Assembly: GCA_965238045.1 (NCBI GenBank)
Contig: CBDEGU010000012.1
Coordinates: 372,001-436,000, forward strand
Direction of reading: 5' to 3'
DNA length: 64,000 nucleotides
DNA from: CBDEGU01 sp965238045
GTDB lineage: Bacteria > Acidobacteriota > Terriglobia > Bryobacterales > UBA6623
Shown here: one piece after another, positions 42,776 through 52,237 of the stretch
Position numbering within the stretch: position 1 is the first letter of the stretch
How the letters are laid out: each line of letters starts with the position of its first letter
Translations under genes and position numbers: made by a program
The notes under the pieces: generated by a model
The model's database searches: none
What the model saw: the letters and a program-made list of their open reading frames with translations, nothing else
What the model was told of the DNA's origin: nothing

Positions 42776-44056
42776 ATGAACATTCATCGACGACAATTTC
42801 TGGCTGGCGGCTTGGCCGCTTCCGCCGCGGCGCCCTTTGGTTGCGGCGGGCCATCGGGCGGCGAAACCGAGACCCGGCGGCCGGCGCGAGATCTCTCTAC
42901 CGCAACGCAGGATTTCCCGGCCAGCGGCGCGGGCGTTTACATGAACAACGCGTCCCAGCACCCGGTGAGCATGCAGTCCGCTCAAGCGATCCAAGCCTAT
43001 GCCCGCTATCTGGCCCACGATCTCACCCGCTCGGGATGGAGCGCCGCGTCCGAGCAGGCCCGTGCCTTCGCCGGAGCCTACCGCCGCGAGAGCAAGCAGC
43101 TATTCGGCAAGCTCATCAACGCCAAAGCATCGGAGATCGCCTACTGCCAAAGCACCACGGTCGGCGAAAACATCGTCTTCAACGGAATGGACATTCAGGC
43201 GTCGGGTGGCAACGTGGTCACCAACGACCTGCACTACTCAAGCTGTCTCTACAACTACAAGATGCGGCAGAAGAGCGGCCTTGATGTTCGCATCGTCAAG
43301 CATCGCAACTGGCAACTCGATCCGGAAGACTTCAAGAAGGTTGTGGATGACAAGACGAAGCTGGTCGCCCTGACGCTGATCTCGAACGTCAACGGTTATC
43401 TGGCACCTGTAAAGGAAATCAGCGAGATCGCCCACTCCCGGGGAGCGCACGTCTACGCCGACATCATTCAGGCCGTCGGCGCCGTCCCGGTCGACGTAAA
43501 GGAGATGGGGATCGACTTCGCGGCCGCCTCGACCTACAAGTGGCTCATGGGCCTGCGCGGGCACGCTTATCTCTACGTCCGAGAGGAGTTACAAGGCAGC
43601 GTCGTCAAGCCGACGCAGTTCGGCGGCGGCGTGGGCTTCAACTACGCGCCTTGGGTTTCCGAACCCGACCCGGCCAAGGAAGAGATCATTTTCCGGCCCA
43701 AGACCGGCGCCTCGCAATACGAAGTCGGCAACTCATCGAGTGTCGCCTGCGTCTGCCAGCACGACGCATTGCAGTATATTCATCGCGTTGGCGTCGACAA
43801 GATCCAAGCCCACGCCAAGACGCTGACCGACCGGCTCTACAAGGAACTGCCAGCCAGGGGATATCCTTCCATCACGCCCGAGGGCAATCGCAGCCCGATT
43901 ATTACCTTCCAACTCAAGGATTCGAAAGACACGGAAGAGCGGCTGCGCAAGGCCGGCATCGAAGTAACCTTGCGGTTCGGAAATCAGATGCGGGTGTCTG
44001 TTTCTGTCTACAACACCGAAGAAGATGTCGAGCGCCTGATCCGGGCGCTTTCCTAG
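42776..44056 (+). CDS. Tat-exported PLP-dependent enzyme, aminotransferase class V (paralogue 3)
   Basis: GGAGG lies upstream of the ATG. MNIHRRQFLAGGLAASAAAPFGCGG carries both a twin arginine and a Cys that could be lipidated. The enzyme has NNASQHPVS, NDLHYSSCLYNYK, VYADIIQAVGA and Lys in ASTYKWLMGLRGHAYLYVREELQGS. Length 426. It is closest to paralogue 1 in its N-terminal Cys and paralogue 2 in the middle. The C-terminal halves of all three differ most (for example SITPEGNRSPIITFQLK), which suggests different substrates. Confidence 0.87.
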   Translation: MNIHRRQFLAGGLAASAAAPFGCGGPSGGETETRRPARDLSTATQDFPASGAGVYMNNASQHPVSMQSAQAIQAYARYLAHDLTRSGWSAASEQARAFAGAYRRESKQLFGKLINAKASEIAYCQSTTVGENIVFNGMDIQASGGNVVTNDLHYSSCLYNYKMRQKSGLDVRIVKHRNWQLDPEDFKKVVDDKTKLVALTLISNVNGYLAPVKEISEIAHSRGAHVYADIIQAVGAVPVDVKEMGIDFAAASTYKWLMGLRGHAYLYVREELQGSVVKPTQFGGGVGFNYAPWVSEPDPAKEEIIFRPKTGASQYEVGNSSSVACVCQHDALQYIHRVGVDKIQAHAKTLTDRLYKELPARGYPSITPEGNRSPIITFQLKDSKDTEERLRKAGIEVTLRFGNQMRVSVSVYNTEEDVERLIRALS

Positions 44057-44076
44057 TCCGGCCCCGGGGGGACGCG

Positions 44077-45078
44077 CTATTGGGTGGCGCCCGGCGCTTT
44101 GCCGTTCTTATAGTCGTCGTAGAGTCCGGCCACGCCGGCCTCTACGACATCGCCGGCATGCACCACGACGCGGTAGCGGAAGCGCAGCGACTGGCCTGGC
44201 TTGAGCGTGATGCTTCCGTCCCGTTTGTCGTCCCGGTAGAAATGATGTTCGCCGAAGACGTTGGCCGCAAAGAGCCCATAGCTCCGGACATGCCAGTAGG
44301 TGGGATGCTTCGGGTTACCGGGATGGTCCATGATCGTAACGCCGAGTTTCATGCCGCCGATCCGGCCGCTGTAATCGAGCCAGGGGGAGCGCTTGCCCCA
44401 GGTGTCTTCCTCTCCCGTTTTACCGCTGGCGGAGGTGATCACGCCGGTGCGCTCGATGCCGGTTCCGCGGCGGTGAGGCTCCTCGAGCTGCGTGGCCAGC
44501 CGAATCGCGAAGGTTCCTTCCTTGGTGTCGCCGAAATGCACGGGCTTGGGACCGGCCGTGAGCGTGAAATCGAAATCGATCACGCGATTGCCGTCCCCGA
44601 CCCCAGCACCGGCGTAGAACTTCATCACGCGGTCTTCCGAGAGCACCGGCTTGCCATCGGGCGTCTTCCAGGCGAAGCGGGCTTCGATGGTGTCGCCGGA
44701 GGAGCGGATCTCTTCCACGGTGATCACGCCCTTGTTGGGCACCTCTTGCGAGGGCTCGTTCGCCCAGAAGTCGAGACCGTTGACTTCTCCATGCGTAAAC
44801 CAGAGCCCGCGATGGTGGGGATGGTCTCGCCGCTCGCCCTCGACATCGGCCATCGGATAGCCTCGCGTGACGATCGTGCCATCAGCCGCCCGAATCGGGT
44901 GCAGGTAGGGTTTGGGCGCGGCAGCTCCGTAGTAGAACGCGGTGAAGGGACTTCCGCCGATCGAGACGCCGATCTTCTCCGGGCCGGTGAGAAACTTCAC
45001 TTGAGCCGGAAGCGCGCAGGCCAGCAGCAGGGCGAGAGTCAGAACTTGGTTACGGATTCGCAGAGCCAGGATTCGCAT
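44077..45078 (-). CDS. DUF6807 (PmoA-like) secreted protein
   Basis: A 333-residue exported protein (signal LTLALLLACALPAQ). The DUF6807/PmoA-like family pattern is evident: FYYGAAAPKPYLHPIRAADG, then DHPHHRGLWFTHGEVNGLDFW, then a beta-sandwich with HPTYWHVRSYGLFAANVFGEHHF. The name PmoA in this family has no link to methane monooxygenase. It occurs widely in polysaccharide-degrading soil bacteria near sugar oxidoreductase genes. The function is unknown; the His-rich block suggests a metal or sugar site. It converges with the third PLP gene. Confidence 0.83.
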   Translation of the reverse strand: MRILALRIRNQVLTLALLLACALPAQVKFLTGPEKIGVSIGGSPFTAFYYGAAAPKPYLHPIRAADGTIVTRGYPMADVEGERRDHPHHRGLWFTHGEVNGLDFWANEPSQEVPNKGVITVEEIRSSGDTIEARFAWKTPDGKPVLSEDRVMKFYAGAGVGDGNRVIDFDFTLTAGPKPVHFGDTKEGTFAIRLATQLEEPHRRGTGIERTGVITSASGKTGEEDTWGKRSPWLDYSGRIGGMKLGVTIMDHPGNPKHPTYWHVRSYGLFAANVFGEHHFYRDDKRDGSITLKPGQSLRFRYRVVVHAGDVVEAGVAGLYDDYKNGKAPGATQ

Positions 45079-45182
45079 GGTCGGAGTGGGGCGCCTTTCG
45101 TCCGAACCCGAAAGATCTAGTCCAGACGGTTGTTTGAGCGAGATCTCGCGGACATGTTTGCCGCGGTCCCGGAGAGGGAACG

Positions 45183-47255
45183 TTATGGTTTCTTCTCTTG
45201 ATTCCGAGAAGAGAGCCTCGTTTCCAAATCGGACAGCTTAGAGCGCAGCTTTTCGATTTCCTTGGGATCCTGGTCGGCCACGGCGCTGGTTTTCCATTCT
45301 TCGAGAGCACGCCGCCAGTGCTCGCCCGCCTGAGAGATCTTGCCTTGCTTGAAGTAGACATCGCCCAGGTGCGTATGGACGACCGGATCACGCTTGACTT
45401 TCTCCGCCGACCGTTCCAGGTAGCGCGCGGCGAGTTCAAGTTTCTCCTGCCGGTAGTAGAGCCATCCGAGACTGTCGAGATAGGCGCCGTTGTCCGGGTC
45501 GAAATCAAGGGCTTTCTGAATCATGTCGTGCGCCTCGTCGAGTTTGTGACCGAGGTCGGCGAGCATGTATCCCAGATAATTGAGCGCCGGGGCATGGTCG
45601 GCATCCAATGCGATGAGTTCGCGAAACTTCCTTTCCGCCTGATCGTAGCGTTTGGCGCGTTCCAGGACTGAGCCGAGCGTGAAGAGCACGCCGAGATTCT
45701 CGCTGCGGCTCTCGCTGTGTTCCGCGGCGTCCTCGGCAGCCTTGACGGCCAGATCATACTGCCGGCCCTTCTGGTAGACCTGCGCGAGCGCCAGCAGGAT
45801 ATCGCGATCCTGGCGAGAGCCCTTGAGAAGCCGCTTGAGTATCTTGCTGGCCTCGGCGGCTTGGCCGGTATCGGCGAGAACGCTGGCCCGCAGCATGGTG
45901 AGGCCGCGATTGTCGGGGAACTCGCCGGCAGCGCTTTCCGAGGTCTCCAGCGCCTTGTCGAAATCTCGAATCAGGCGATGCGTTTCGATAATGTACACCA
46001 AGGCCCGGGGCCGGGAATCCGGATCCAGTTTGGCCATGGCTTCGAAGACTTCCGTTGCGCGAGGCGCCTTCTCCTGACGCCGGTAGAGCATTCCGAGCTG
46101 CTCTAGAAAGATGGTCCGGCTGCGCTTTTCTCTCTGTGTGTAACTCTTCTTTTCCGTCTCGGCGAGCAGCTTCTCCATCTCTTCGATGGCCTGATCTTCT
46201 TTGCCCTCGCTTTCGTAGAGCAGAACGGAGTTGTATTTCACTTCCAGAGAATCCGGAGCCAATTCCGCGGCCCGGCGAAGATGATCCCGGGCTTTTTCGA
46301 ATCTCCTCTTCTGGCGATAGATCTGGGAAAGGCGCAGTTGCAATTCAGGGTCTCGCGGCTCTTCGCTCACGAGTTTCTCATAGGCCTTGAGAGCTTTGTC
46401 ATACTGGCCCGAGAGCACCAGGTTGTTCGCCAGCGAGTGCCGTAAAGCAGAAGTGTCGCCCCCCATCGTGACGACTTTTTCAAAAATCTCGACGGCTTCG
46501 CGGTGGCGTCCCGCGTTTTCGTAAGCCCGGCCGAGAGTTGCGAGCGCCCGGCGGTCCGCCGCGCCCGACGCCTTGATTTTTTCCAGCGCCTCAATGGCCG
46601 CGTCCGTGTTGCCCATTCCCAGGTACAGATGGGAGAGATTCGTGAGCGCCTCGGCCGAGTCCGGTTCGATATCGAGCAGCCTTTTCAGGGTCTGCTCGGC
46701 TTTCTCGGGTTCTTCCACCATGCGGTAGAAACTGGACAACTCAAGCAGCGCGTCCGTATCTTTCGGATCGATTTCGAGAAGTTTTTCGAACTCTTTCACC
46801 GCCCGCCGCAGCATCTCTTTGTCGACGGTGCCGCTGCGATCGGTCCCATAGGAACGAAAGAGCGTTCCAAGCACGCGGCGGGTCTCGATGCTGTCCGGGT
46901 TCCTGGCGAGGAGCTTTTCCGCTTCGGCCACGGCCTCGTCCAGCCGGCTGGTCCGGCCATAGAACTTGACGAGTTCCAAGCGCACGAATTCTGATTCGGG
47001 ATCCGCTTCCAGGGCCAGTTTGTATTCATCAAGAGCCTTCTGAATGTATTCCGGCCGGCCGAATTCCTTGGCCCGCTGCATGTTGAGATGGGCCAGCGAG
47101 AAGTGATAGTAGGCCGAGGCACGATCCGCTTCCTTCGCGGGAGTCTCGGTCTGCTGGGCGGAAACGGCAAGAGGAGTCAGCAGGACAACAAGCAAGCAAC
47201 AGGAAGCAAGTCGCCCCGCGGGAAGACTGGGAGGGAGGATGGTCACTACGGTCAC
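45183..47255 (-). CDS. Exported TPR-repeat protein (690 aa)
   Basis: The GTG start at 47255 has GAGGAG five bases upstream. A signal peptide (LASCCLLVVLLTPLAVSAQQ) precedes about fifteen tetratricopeptide repeats, for example YIQKALDEYKLALEADPESEF, ALTNLSHLYLGMGNTDAAIE and ALNYLGYMLADLGHKLDEA. The last ~30 residues (EIEKLRSKLSDLETRLSSRNQ) are a likely coiled coil. This is a periplasmic or outer-membrane-associated protein-interaction scaffold. It lies upstream of the DUF6807 gene with a gap of about 100 bases; a functional link is not shown. Confidence 0.88.
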   Translation of the reverse strand: MTVVTILPPSLPAGRLASCCLLVVLLTPLAVSAQQTETPAKEADRASAYYHFSLAHLNMQRAKEFGRPEYIQKALDEYKLALEADPESEFVRLELVKFYGRTSRLDEAVAEAEKLLARNPDSIETRRVLGTLFRSYGTDRSGTVDKEMLRRAVKEFEKLLEIDPKDTDALLELSSFYRMVEEPEKAEQTLKRLLDIEPDSAEALTNLSHLYLGMGNTDAAIEALEKIKASGAADRRALATLGRAYENAGRHREAVEIFEKVVTMGGDTSALRHSLANNLVLSGQYDKALKAYEKLVSEEPRDPELQLRLSQIYRQKRRFEKARDHLRRAAELAPDSLEVKYNSVLLYESEGKEDQAIEEMEKLLAETEKKSYTQREKRSRTIFLEQLGMLYRRQEKAPRATEVFEAMAKLDPDSRPRALVYIIETHRLIRDFDKALETSESAAGEFPDNRGLTMLRASVLADTGQAAEASKILKRLLKGSRQDRDILLALAQVYQKGRQYDLAVKAAEDAAEHSESRSENLGVLFTLGSVLERAKRYDQAERKFRELIALDADHAPALNYLGYMLADLGHKLDEAHDMIQKALDFDPDNGAYLDSLGWLYYRQEKLELAARYLERSAEKVKRDPVVHTHLGDVYFKQGKISQAGEHWRRALEEWKTSAVADQDPKEIEKLRSKLSDLETRLSSRNQEKKP

Positions 47256-47513
47256 AAAATCTCCTCGTTCACCGCCATCGAAGACACACGACGCTAATGG
47301 TAAGTATACCTTGAATCGGCCCCCCGGCCCGAGCGCGGCGGAAATTGCTGGCGGGCCGGCCGGGCCTGTGCCGCTATGTACTGAGCCACATGTACTAGGC
47401 CAGGCGCTGATTCCGCGAAGGCTTTCACGATCTTAGACGCCTCGAAACACTCGGCGGTTGCCCGGGCCATGCGACCGTGGAATGCACAGGCCGCGCTCGG
47501 ACCGGCGCCATCG

Positions 47514-48431
47514 TTAGTAGAGCGGCGGTTCGCCGGGTGGCCGCGTTTTCCAGCGGCGATGAATCCAGAGCCATTGTTCGGGATGCTCGCGGATGACCTC
47601 CTCAATGGCCGTCTGGCAGCGCTGCGTGTTCTCCTTCACGTCCCGTTCCTCGTCCGCGGTCGAGACCATTTCGAGCGGCGGGTAGAATTTCAAGACATAG
47701 CGCCTCTCGCGGGGCCGCCAGAGCGCGAATCCGGGAATCACGGCCGCGCCGGTCCGCCGGGCGATCTTGGCCAGACCGCTGGTAGAGGCGGCGGGGATAC
47801 CGAAGAAATCGGCGAAAATACCGCCTTCGCCCGCCGTGTTTTGATCAATCAAGACACCCACTGCCTCATTACGCCGGAGCGCCTGAAGTACGGGCCGGAC
47901 CGACTGCTGTTTCGCGATCGTTCGATTGCCGCAAGACCGGCGATGCCGGTCGAGCAGGCCGTCGAGAAGCGGATTGTCGAGTGGCCGGATCATCACATGC
48001 ATGGGATGGCCAAGCAGCGCATGCGCGGTTGCGCTCAACTCCCAATTCCCCAGATGCGCCGTCAGGAAGAGAACACCGCGTCCCTGGGCGAGGGCGGCCT
48101 CGTAGTGCTCAAAACCCTCGTAGTCGATCCAGCGCCGGATGTTCCCAGGGCTCAGACGAGGTGTTTTCGCCAGCGCGAGCAGGACGCGGCCGAGATTTTC
48201 GTAAACGCCGCGGATGATCTCGCCGCGGCGGCGCTCATCAATGCCTGGCAGCGCGAGGCTCAGATTGCGTTCGGCGACCCAACGCCAGCGCGGCACGGCC
48301 CTCCGGGCGATCCGCGCCAAAGCGCCCGAGAGCGGGCGAGCGGCCGGCATCGGCAGCCATTCCAGGAGCTTCAATACAGGCCAAACCGCGGCGTATTCAG
48401 CCCAGTTGCGCATGGGTCCGTGGCGGGACAT
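47514..48431 (-). CDS. LpxL/HtrB-like lysophospholipid acyltransferase
   Basis: The 305-residue protein is a lauroyl/myristoyl acyltransferase-family member that adds a secondary acyl chain to lipid A or a related lipid at the inner membrane. The catalytic H-x4-E motif is HLGNWE in FLTAHLGNWELSATAHALLG, and the C-terminus EQWLWIHRRWKTRP is the family's closing motif. An N-terminal amphipathic/membrane segment (AEYAAVWPVLKLLEWLPM) is present. ATG at 48431; a second ATG at 48413 is possible. With lpxC it supports an LPS-containing outer membrane. Confidence 0.88.
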   Translation of the reverse strand: MSRHGPMRNWAEYAAVWPVLKLLEWLPMPAARPLSGALARIARRAVPRWRWVAERNLSLALPGIDERRRGEIIRGVYENLGRVLLALAKTPRLSPGNIRRWIDYEGFEHYEAALAQGRGVLFLTAHLGNWELSATAHALLGHPMHVMIRPLDNPLLDGLLDRHRRSCGNRTIAKQQSVRPVLQALRRNEAVGVLIDQNTAGEGGIFADFFGIPAASTSGLAKIARRTGAAVIPGFALWRPRERRYVLKFYPPLEMVSTADEERDVKENTQRCQTAIEEVIREHPEQWLWIHRRWKTRPPGEPPLY

Positions 48432-48488
48432 TGCTTCGAGCGTCAGCCGGACCCGCTGACCGGCACGACAGGCCAGTGCAGCCAGACA

Positions 48489-50873
48489 TCAATTCAGCCA
48501 GACCGGGGAACTCCAGCCAAGATTACCGTCGAGTTGCTCGACCCTCAAGTAGTAATAGTCGCCCGATCGAGCGGGCTCGCGGTCTTCGTAGGTCAACTCA
48601 TAATCCATCGGACCCTCGGCGTTGACAAGGTCGCATTCGAGGGTGAACTGGACCGGGATGCCCATCTTTTTCAGATAGCGGTGTTCGAGAGGATTCGATC
48701 CCCGGGTCTTCCAGACGAAGCGTCCCTCGCGCCGCAACCGGTCGAGGGGAATCTCGGTTTCGAGCAGGCCCAGGCCGCGGACGTCATCGGCGCGGAAGCG
48801 CAGTGCGCCGCCGGAGGCTTCGGCAATGTCGACAAGTATGGGATCGCGGTCGTTCGAACTGGTCGAAGCGCGCCAGGCGACACGAGGACCTCTCTGGCGG
48901 AACCACTCAAACGCCTGATCGGTCTGCAGCGCGGAGACCAGGCGCAGCGACCCGCTCGCGGCATGCAGTTCGCCGTTCACCAGGCTGACGGCCGCCCGGC
49001 GCTGGTAGATATTGTCACCCCAGCTTAGCCGCAGTATCCTGCCATGGTTCCGCGAAGGAAAGACCGAGTGGATCACCTCGGAGTTCTTCAGCAGGTCAAT
49101 CCGCAGAAGGGGAGCGGTCCCCGAGACTCGGACCTTCAGGCGGCGCGGCCCGGAGGTACGCGCAAGCTCGCCGCCCATGGGCTCGCCGTTGACACGGAAA
49201 TCCAGCAGCATGCGGGTATTGCCGGTGACGGCGAAGGTCCGCTTTTGGTAGAGGCCATCCCAGATATCATCTCTGGTTTTCGAATAGGCATAGACGCCGG
49301 TCAGGGCGTTGGTCATGGTGTAAATCAACCCCGGGTAGGCGTTGCCGAACGACGTGGTATGGGTGTCGCCGGCGGCGCTGGCGGCGAGACGCAATCCTGC
49401 CTGCAAGTGCTTCTGATAGGACTCCTCAAAAACCCCATGGACGGATGCAATCTCATAGAGGCGTTCGATTTTTGGGTCGGTCGGATGCTCCCAGTCCGGA
49501 GGCCCGCCGCCGACATGGGGAATCACCAGGGTGGGCTTGCGGGCGCGATCGAGGGTCTTGAGCATCTCTCCGATCGGCGCCAGCGGGTTGTTGGGATCAA
49601 GGTGCATGGTGGTCGGCGCCTCGTCCGCGTTGTAGAACACGTTGTGGTGGCCGCCGCTCTTGGTCCCGACGCTGTATTCATATCCCAGAATGGACACGAA
49701 GCCCTGCCAGCCATTCATCACGCGGTTGGCTTTCGAGAGCGCCGGCCAATTGTCGGACGGACGGGTGACGCCTTCGAGGTGATAGCTCGGCCCGTCGCCG
49801 GTCAGCCAGCGGTGATGGGGCGTCAAGGCGCCGAAATCAAGCATCCCCACCCGGCGGGCATAAAGGTAGAGTTCCTCGAACACGCCGCGTCCGTCGGCGA
49901 GATAGGTGTGCTGATGCAGATCACCGTAGAAGACGCGCCGCAGCGGGTGCCGCTCGACTCGAATAGGATTCGAGACCGCCGACACGCTTCCGTTGGCGGC
50001 GCGGACGCGAATGCGGTGGATGCCTTCTTTCATTAGCACGACGTCGCGCGTCACGAAGTGGAGCAGGCTGGGTTCGTATTGGAACGCGGCTTCGGAAGTC
50101 TCTCCTGAGTTCATCACCAGCTTGACGCCTGCCGCGTTCTTGGCCAGCGATCCCCAGCGGTCTTGCGGCACCACCTCGACGGCGAAGCGCTCGCCCACCG
50201 CGACAATCGACGGCACCTGCACTTTGAGCTTGTGGAACGGGCCGCCGGTGACCTTCAGCAGCACATCGCCCACGTAGCCGAGCACCTTCTTGTCCTGGAC
50301 GATCACGAGCCGGAAGTTGAACAGGCTTTCCTCGTAGTGCTGCATGCGGACGCCCTGCTTGCCGCCGAGATCGAGCAGGACTTTCTCTCCCGTGGCGATG
50401 CGTCCGCGGCGAACCGTCATGGCGGCGGTTTGGCGATAGGGGAAGACGCTGGGATCGTTGCGCCGCGTGTTGTTGGGGAAGATGCTCGTCTCGATCTCAA
50501 GTCCGGCGGCGGTCGATTCCACTCCGAAGAAAGCGGGTTCGCTGGCGTCCCCGACCTGAAACTCCTCGACATCGCTGGTGAAATGCTTCCAGACCTGGAT
50601 CGACATTCCCTCTTCGATCGCCATGTCGCCGACCGTGTACTCGACTTGCACGCGGGTGCGCTTGCCCATCTCGGCCACCGGCGCGCTCAACAGACGCACC
50701 TTGCCGTGAAGCGGAAAGCCTTCAGGAAAGTAAGCGCCGGCGCGAAGCTCGATCGGCATCGTGGCCGGGTCGAGGCTCCTGACCGGCTCGGGAGCGGAGC
50801 GGTTTGCATGGACGGCAACGCCAGCGACGATGAGCAAGCTCAACAGCGTGACCAGATGTCTATGACGATGCAT
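48489..50873 (-). CDS. CehA/McbA-family (DUF3604/PHP-like) exported metallohydrolase
   Basis: A large exported protein of about 794 residues. A signal segment (VTLLSLLIVAGVAVHA) follows ATG 50873; the frame extends to 50891. After about 300 residues of beta-sandwich comes the PHP-type metal site YGDLHQHTYLADGRGVFEEL, then DFGALTPHHR, FVSILGYEYSVGTKSGGHHNVF, TLVIPHVGGGPP and ASAAGDTHTTSFG, which supply several His/Asp ligands. A C-terminal beta domain (DYYYLRVEQLDGNLGWSSPVWLN) closes the protein. The family is known as CehA/McbA/DUF3604 metallohydrolases. The substrate is unknown. Confidence 0.82.
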   Translation of the reverse strand: MHRHRHLVTLLSLLIVAGVAVHANRSAPEPVRSLDPATMPIELRAGAYFPEGFPLHGKVRLLSAPVAEMGKRTRVQVEYTVGDMAIEEGMSIQVWKHFTSDVEEFQVGDASEPAFFGVESTAAGLEIETSIFPNNTRRNDPSVFPYRQTAAMTVRRGRIATGEKVLLDLGGKQGVRMQHYEESLFNFRLVIVQDKKVLGYVGDVLLKVTGGPFHKLKVQVPSIVAVGERFAVEVVPQDRWGSLAKNAAGVKLVMNSGETSEAAFQYEPSLLHFVTRDVVLMKEGIHRIRVRAANGSVSAVSNPIRVERHPLRRVFYGDLHQHTYLADGRGVFEELYLYARRVGMLDFGALTPHHRWLTGDGPSYHLEGVTRPSDNWPALSKANRVMNGWQGFVSILGYEYSVGTKSGGHHNVFYNADEAPTTMHLDPNNPLAPIGEMLKTLDRARKPTLVIPHVGGGPPDWEHPTDPKIERLYEIASVHGVFEESYQKHLQAGLRLAASAAGDTHTTSFGNAYPGLIYTMTNALTGVYAYSKTRDDIWDGLYQKRTFAVTGNTRMLLDFRVNGEPMGGELARTSGPRRLKVRVSGTAPLLRIDLLKNSEVIHSVFPSRNHGRILRLSWGDNIYQRRAAVSLVNGELHAASGSLRLVSALQTDQAFEWFRQRGPRVAWRASTSSNDRDPILVDIAEASGGALRFRADDVRGLGLLETEIPLDRLRREGRFVWKTRGSNPLEHRYLKKMGIPVQFTLECDLVNAEGPMDYELTYEDREPARSGDYYYLRVEQLDGNLGWSSPVWLN

Positions 50874-50966
50874 GACCCTCCCGCGCGGCAAACAGTCCTA
50901 TTCTAGCCCGGTTTGAGCAGCGTCGCCCATGTTCGATGCACCCGGCCGACGTCCTGCCGCGAGCGG

Positions 50967-52076
50967 TTAGGACGCCAAGGCCTCTTCGCGCACCGTCAAT
51001 TCCTTGATGTGCTCGTGGTCGATCGCGTAACCGAAGCCCGGCTCGTCGCGGACATCGATTCTGCCGGCGGAGGTGACTTCGACCTCCGGCTCGATGATGT
51101 CGCGCTTCCAGTAACGCTTCGATGCCGAGACATCGCCTGGAAGCGAAAAATTCTCCAGCGTGGACAGTGCGATGTTGTGGGCCCGGCCGATGCCGCCTTC
51201 CAGCATTCCCCCGCACCAGACGGGTATGCCATGGGCGCGGGCGACGTTGTGGACCAGCAGGGCTTCGGAAAACCCGCCTACGCGGCCGAGCTTGATGTTG
51301 ATGATGCGGCAGGCCTTCATCTCGATGGCTTGCTCGGCGTGGCGGGCCGTACGGATGCACTCGTCGAGACAGATGGGCGTGTCGAGTTCGGCCTGAAGCG
51401 CCGCATGGTCGATGATGTCGTCGTACGCCAGCGGCTGCTCGATCATCATCAGATCGAACGCATCGAGCTGCTTGAGATGCACGGTGTCGCTGAGCGTATA
51501 GGCCGAGTTGGCGTCGGCCATCAGCTTAATATCGGGGAAGCGCTCGCGTACCTGCCGGACGACATCCACATCCCAGCCGGGCTTGATCTTCATTTTGATG
51601 CGCTGATACCCGGCGTCGAGTTCTCGTTCGATCAGGGCCAGTAACTCCTCGACCGAGTCCTGCACTCCGATCGATACGCCGCAGTCAATCTGTGTGCGGC
51701 TGCCGCCGATGTGCTTCCACAAAGGGACGCCCGCTAGGCGGGCTTCGAGGTCCCAGGCGGCGGCCTCCAAACCGCCGCGCGCCATCTGGTGGCCGCGAAT
51801 GTGCGAGCTCAAGCGAGCCACATCGGCCGCCGAGGCGATCTCGCGATGCAGCACCTGCGGCGCGACGAAATCCCGCAAAATCATCCAAGCTGAATCGACC
51901 CACTCTTCGTTATAGAAAGGGCGCTCGCCGCAGGTGACTTCGCCCCAGCCGGCGGTTCCTTCGCCCTCGAGTTCCACCAGCAGGATGCGGCGCTCGGTCG
52001 TGCGTCCGAAGCTGGTTTCAAAGTGATGCACCAGCGGCATGCGAATTTCGCGCAGACGAATACAGTCGATTTTCAT
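50967..52076 (-). CDS. Enolase-superfamily enzyme, o-succinylbenzoate synthase/MenC-like
   Basis: I start it at ATG 52076 (MKIDCIRLREIRMPL), as in MenC/N-succinylamino-acid racemase relatives; the frame extends to 52145 without a ribosome site. Catalytic parts: Lys pair in RIKMKIKPGWD, metal ligands Asp in LMADANSAY, Glu in MMIEQPLAYDD and Asp/Glu in CLDECIRTA, and Lys in NIKLGRVGGF. Length 369. It would dehydrate SHCHC to o-succinylbenzoate in menaquinone synthesis, or racemise N-succinylamino acids. No other men genes are nearby, so racemase activity remains possible. Confidence 0.88.
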   Translation of the reverse strand: MKIDCIRLREIRMPLVHHFETSFGRTTERRILLVELEGEGTAGWGEVTCGERPFYNEEWVDSAWMILRDFVAPQVLHREIASAADVARLSSHIRGHQMARGGLEAAAWDLEARLAGVPLWKHIGGSRTQIDCGVSIGVQDSVEELLALIERELDAGYQRIKMKIKPGWDVDVVRQVRERFPDIKLMADANSAYTLSDTVHLKQLDAFDLMMIEQPLAYDDIIDHAALQAELDTPICLDECIRTARHAEQAIEMKACRIINIKLGRVGGFSEALLVHNVARAHGIPVWCGGMLEGGIGRAHNIALSTLENFSLPGDVSASKRYWKRDIIEPEVEVTSAGRIDVRDEPGFGYAIDHEHIKELTVREEALAS

Positions 52077-52237
52077 ACGAGGGATCAAATGTTCCGGCGG
52101 AAGCTCTAATGCCCGATACGAAGCTCTAATTGACCGTTGCGACACGCTAACGGGCGATCTGGAGCGCTAAACGAAGCTAACGCGCGATACGAGCCGATAA
52201 CACACGATACCAACCGAAGGTGCCCCACACGTACCCT
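52077..52237. repeat. Short degenerate repeats upstream of the MenC-like gene
   Basis: GAAGCTCTAATGCCCGATAC is followed by GAAGCTCTAATTGACC, and ACGGGCGAT, ACGCGCGATAC and CACACGATACC recur over the next 100 bases. The meaning is unclear; the stretch ends at the 5-bp target site of the 1607-bp IS. Confidence 0.4.

Noticed and set aside
43540..45120. A 526-codon + strand frame running through the third PLP gene and antisense to the DUF6807 gene
   Set aside because: Begins within a well-supported gene in another frame and continues opposite a recognised family; no motif or ribosome site of its own.
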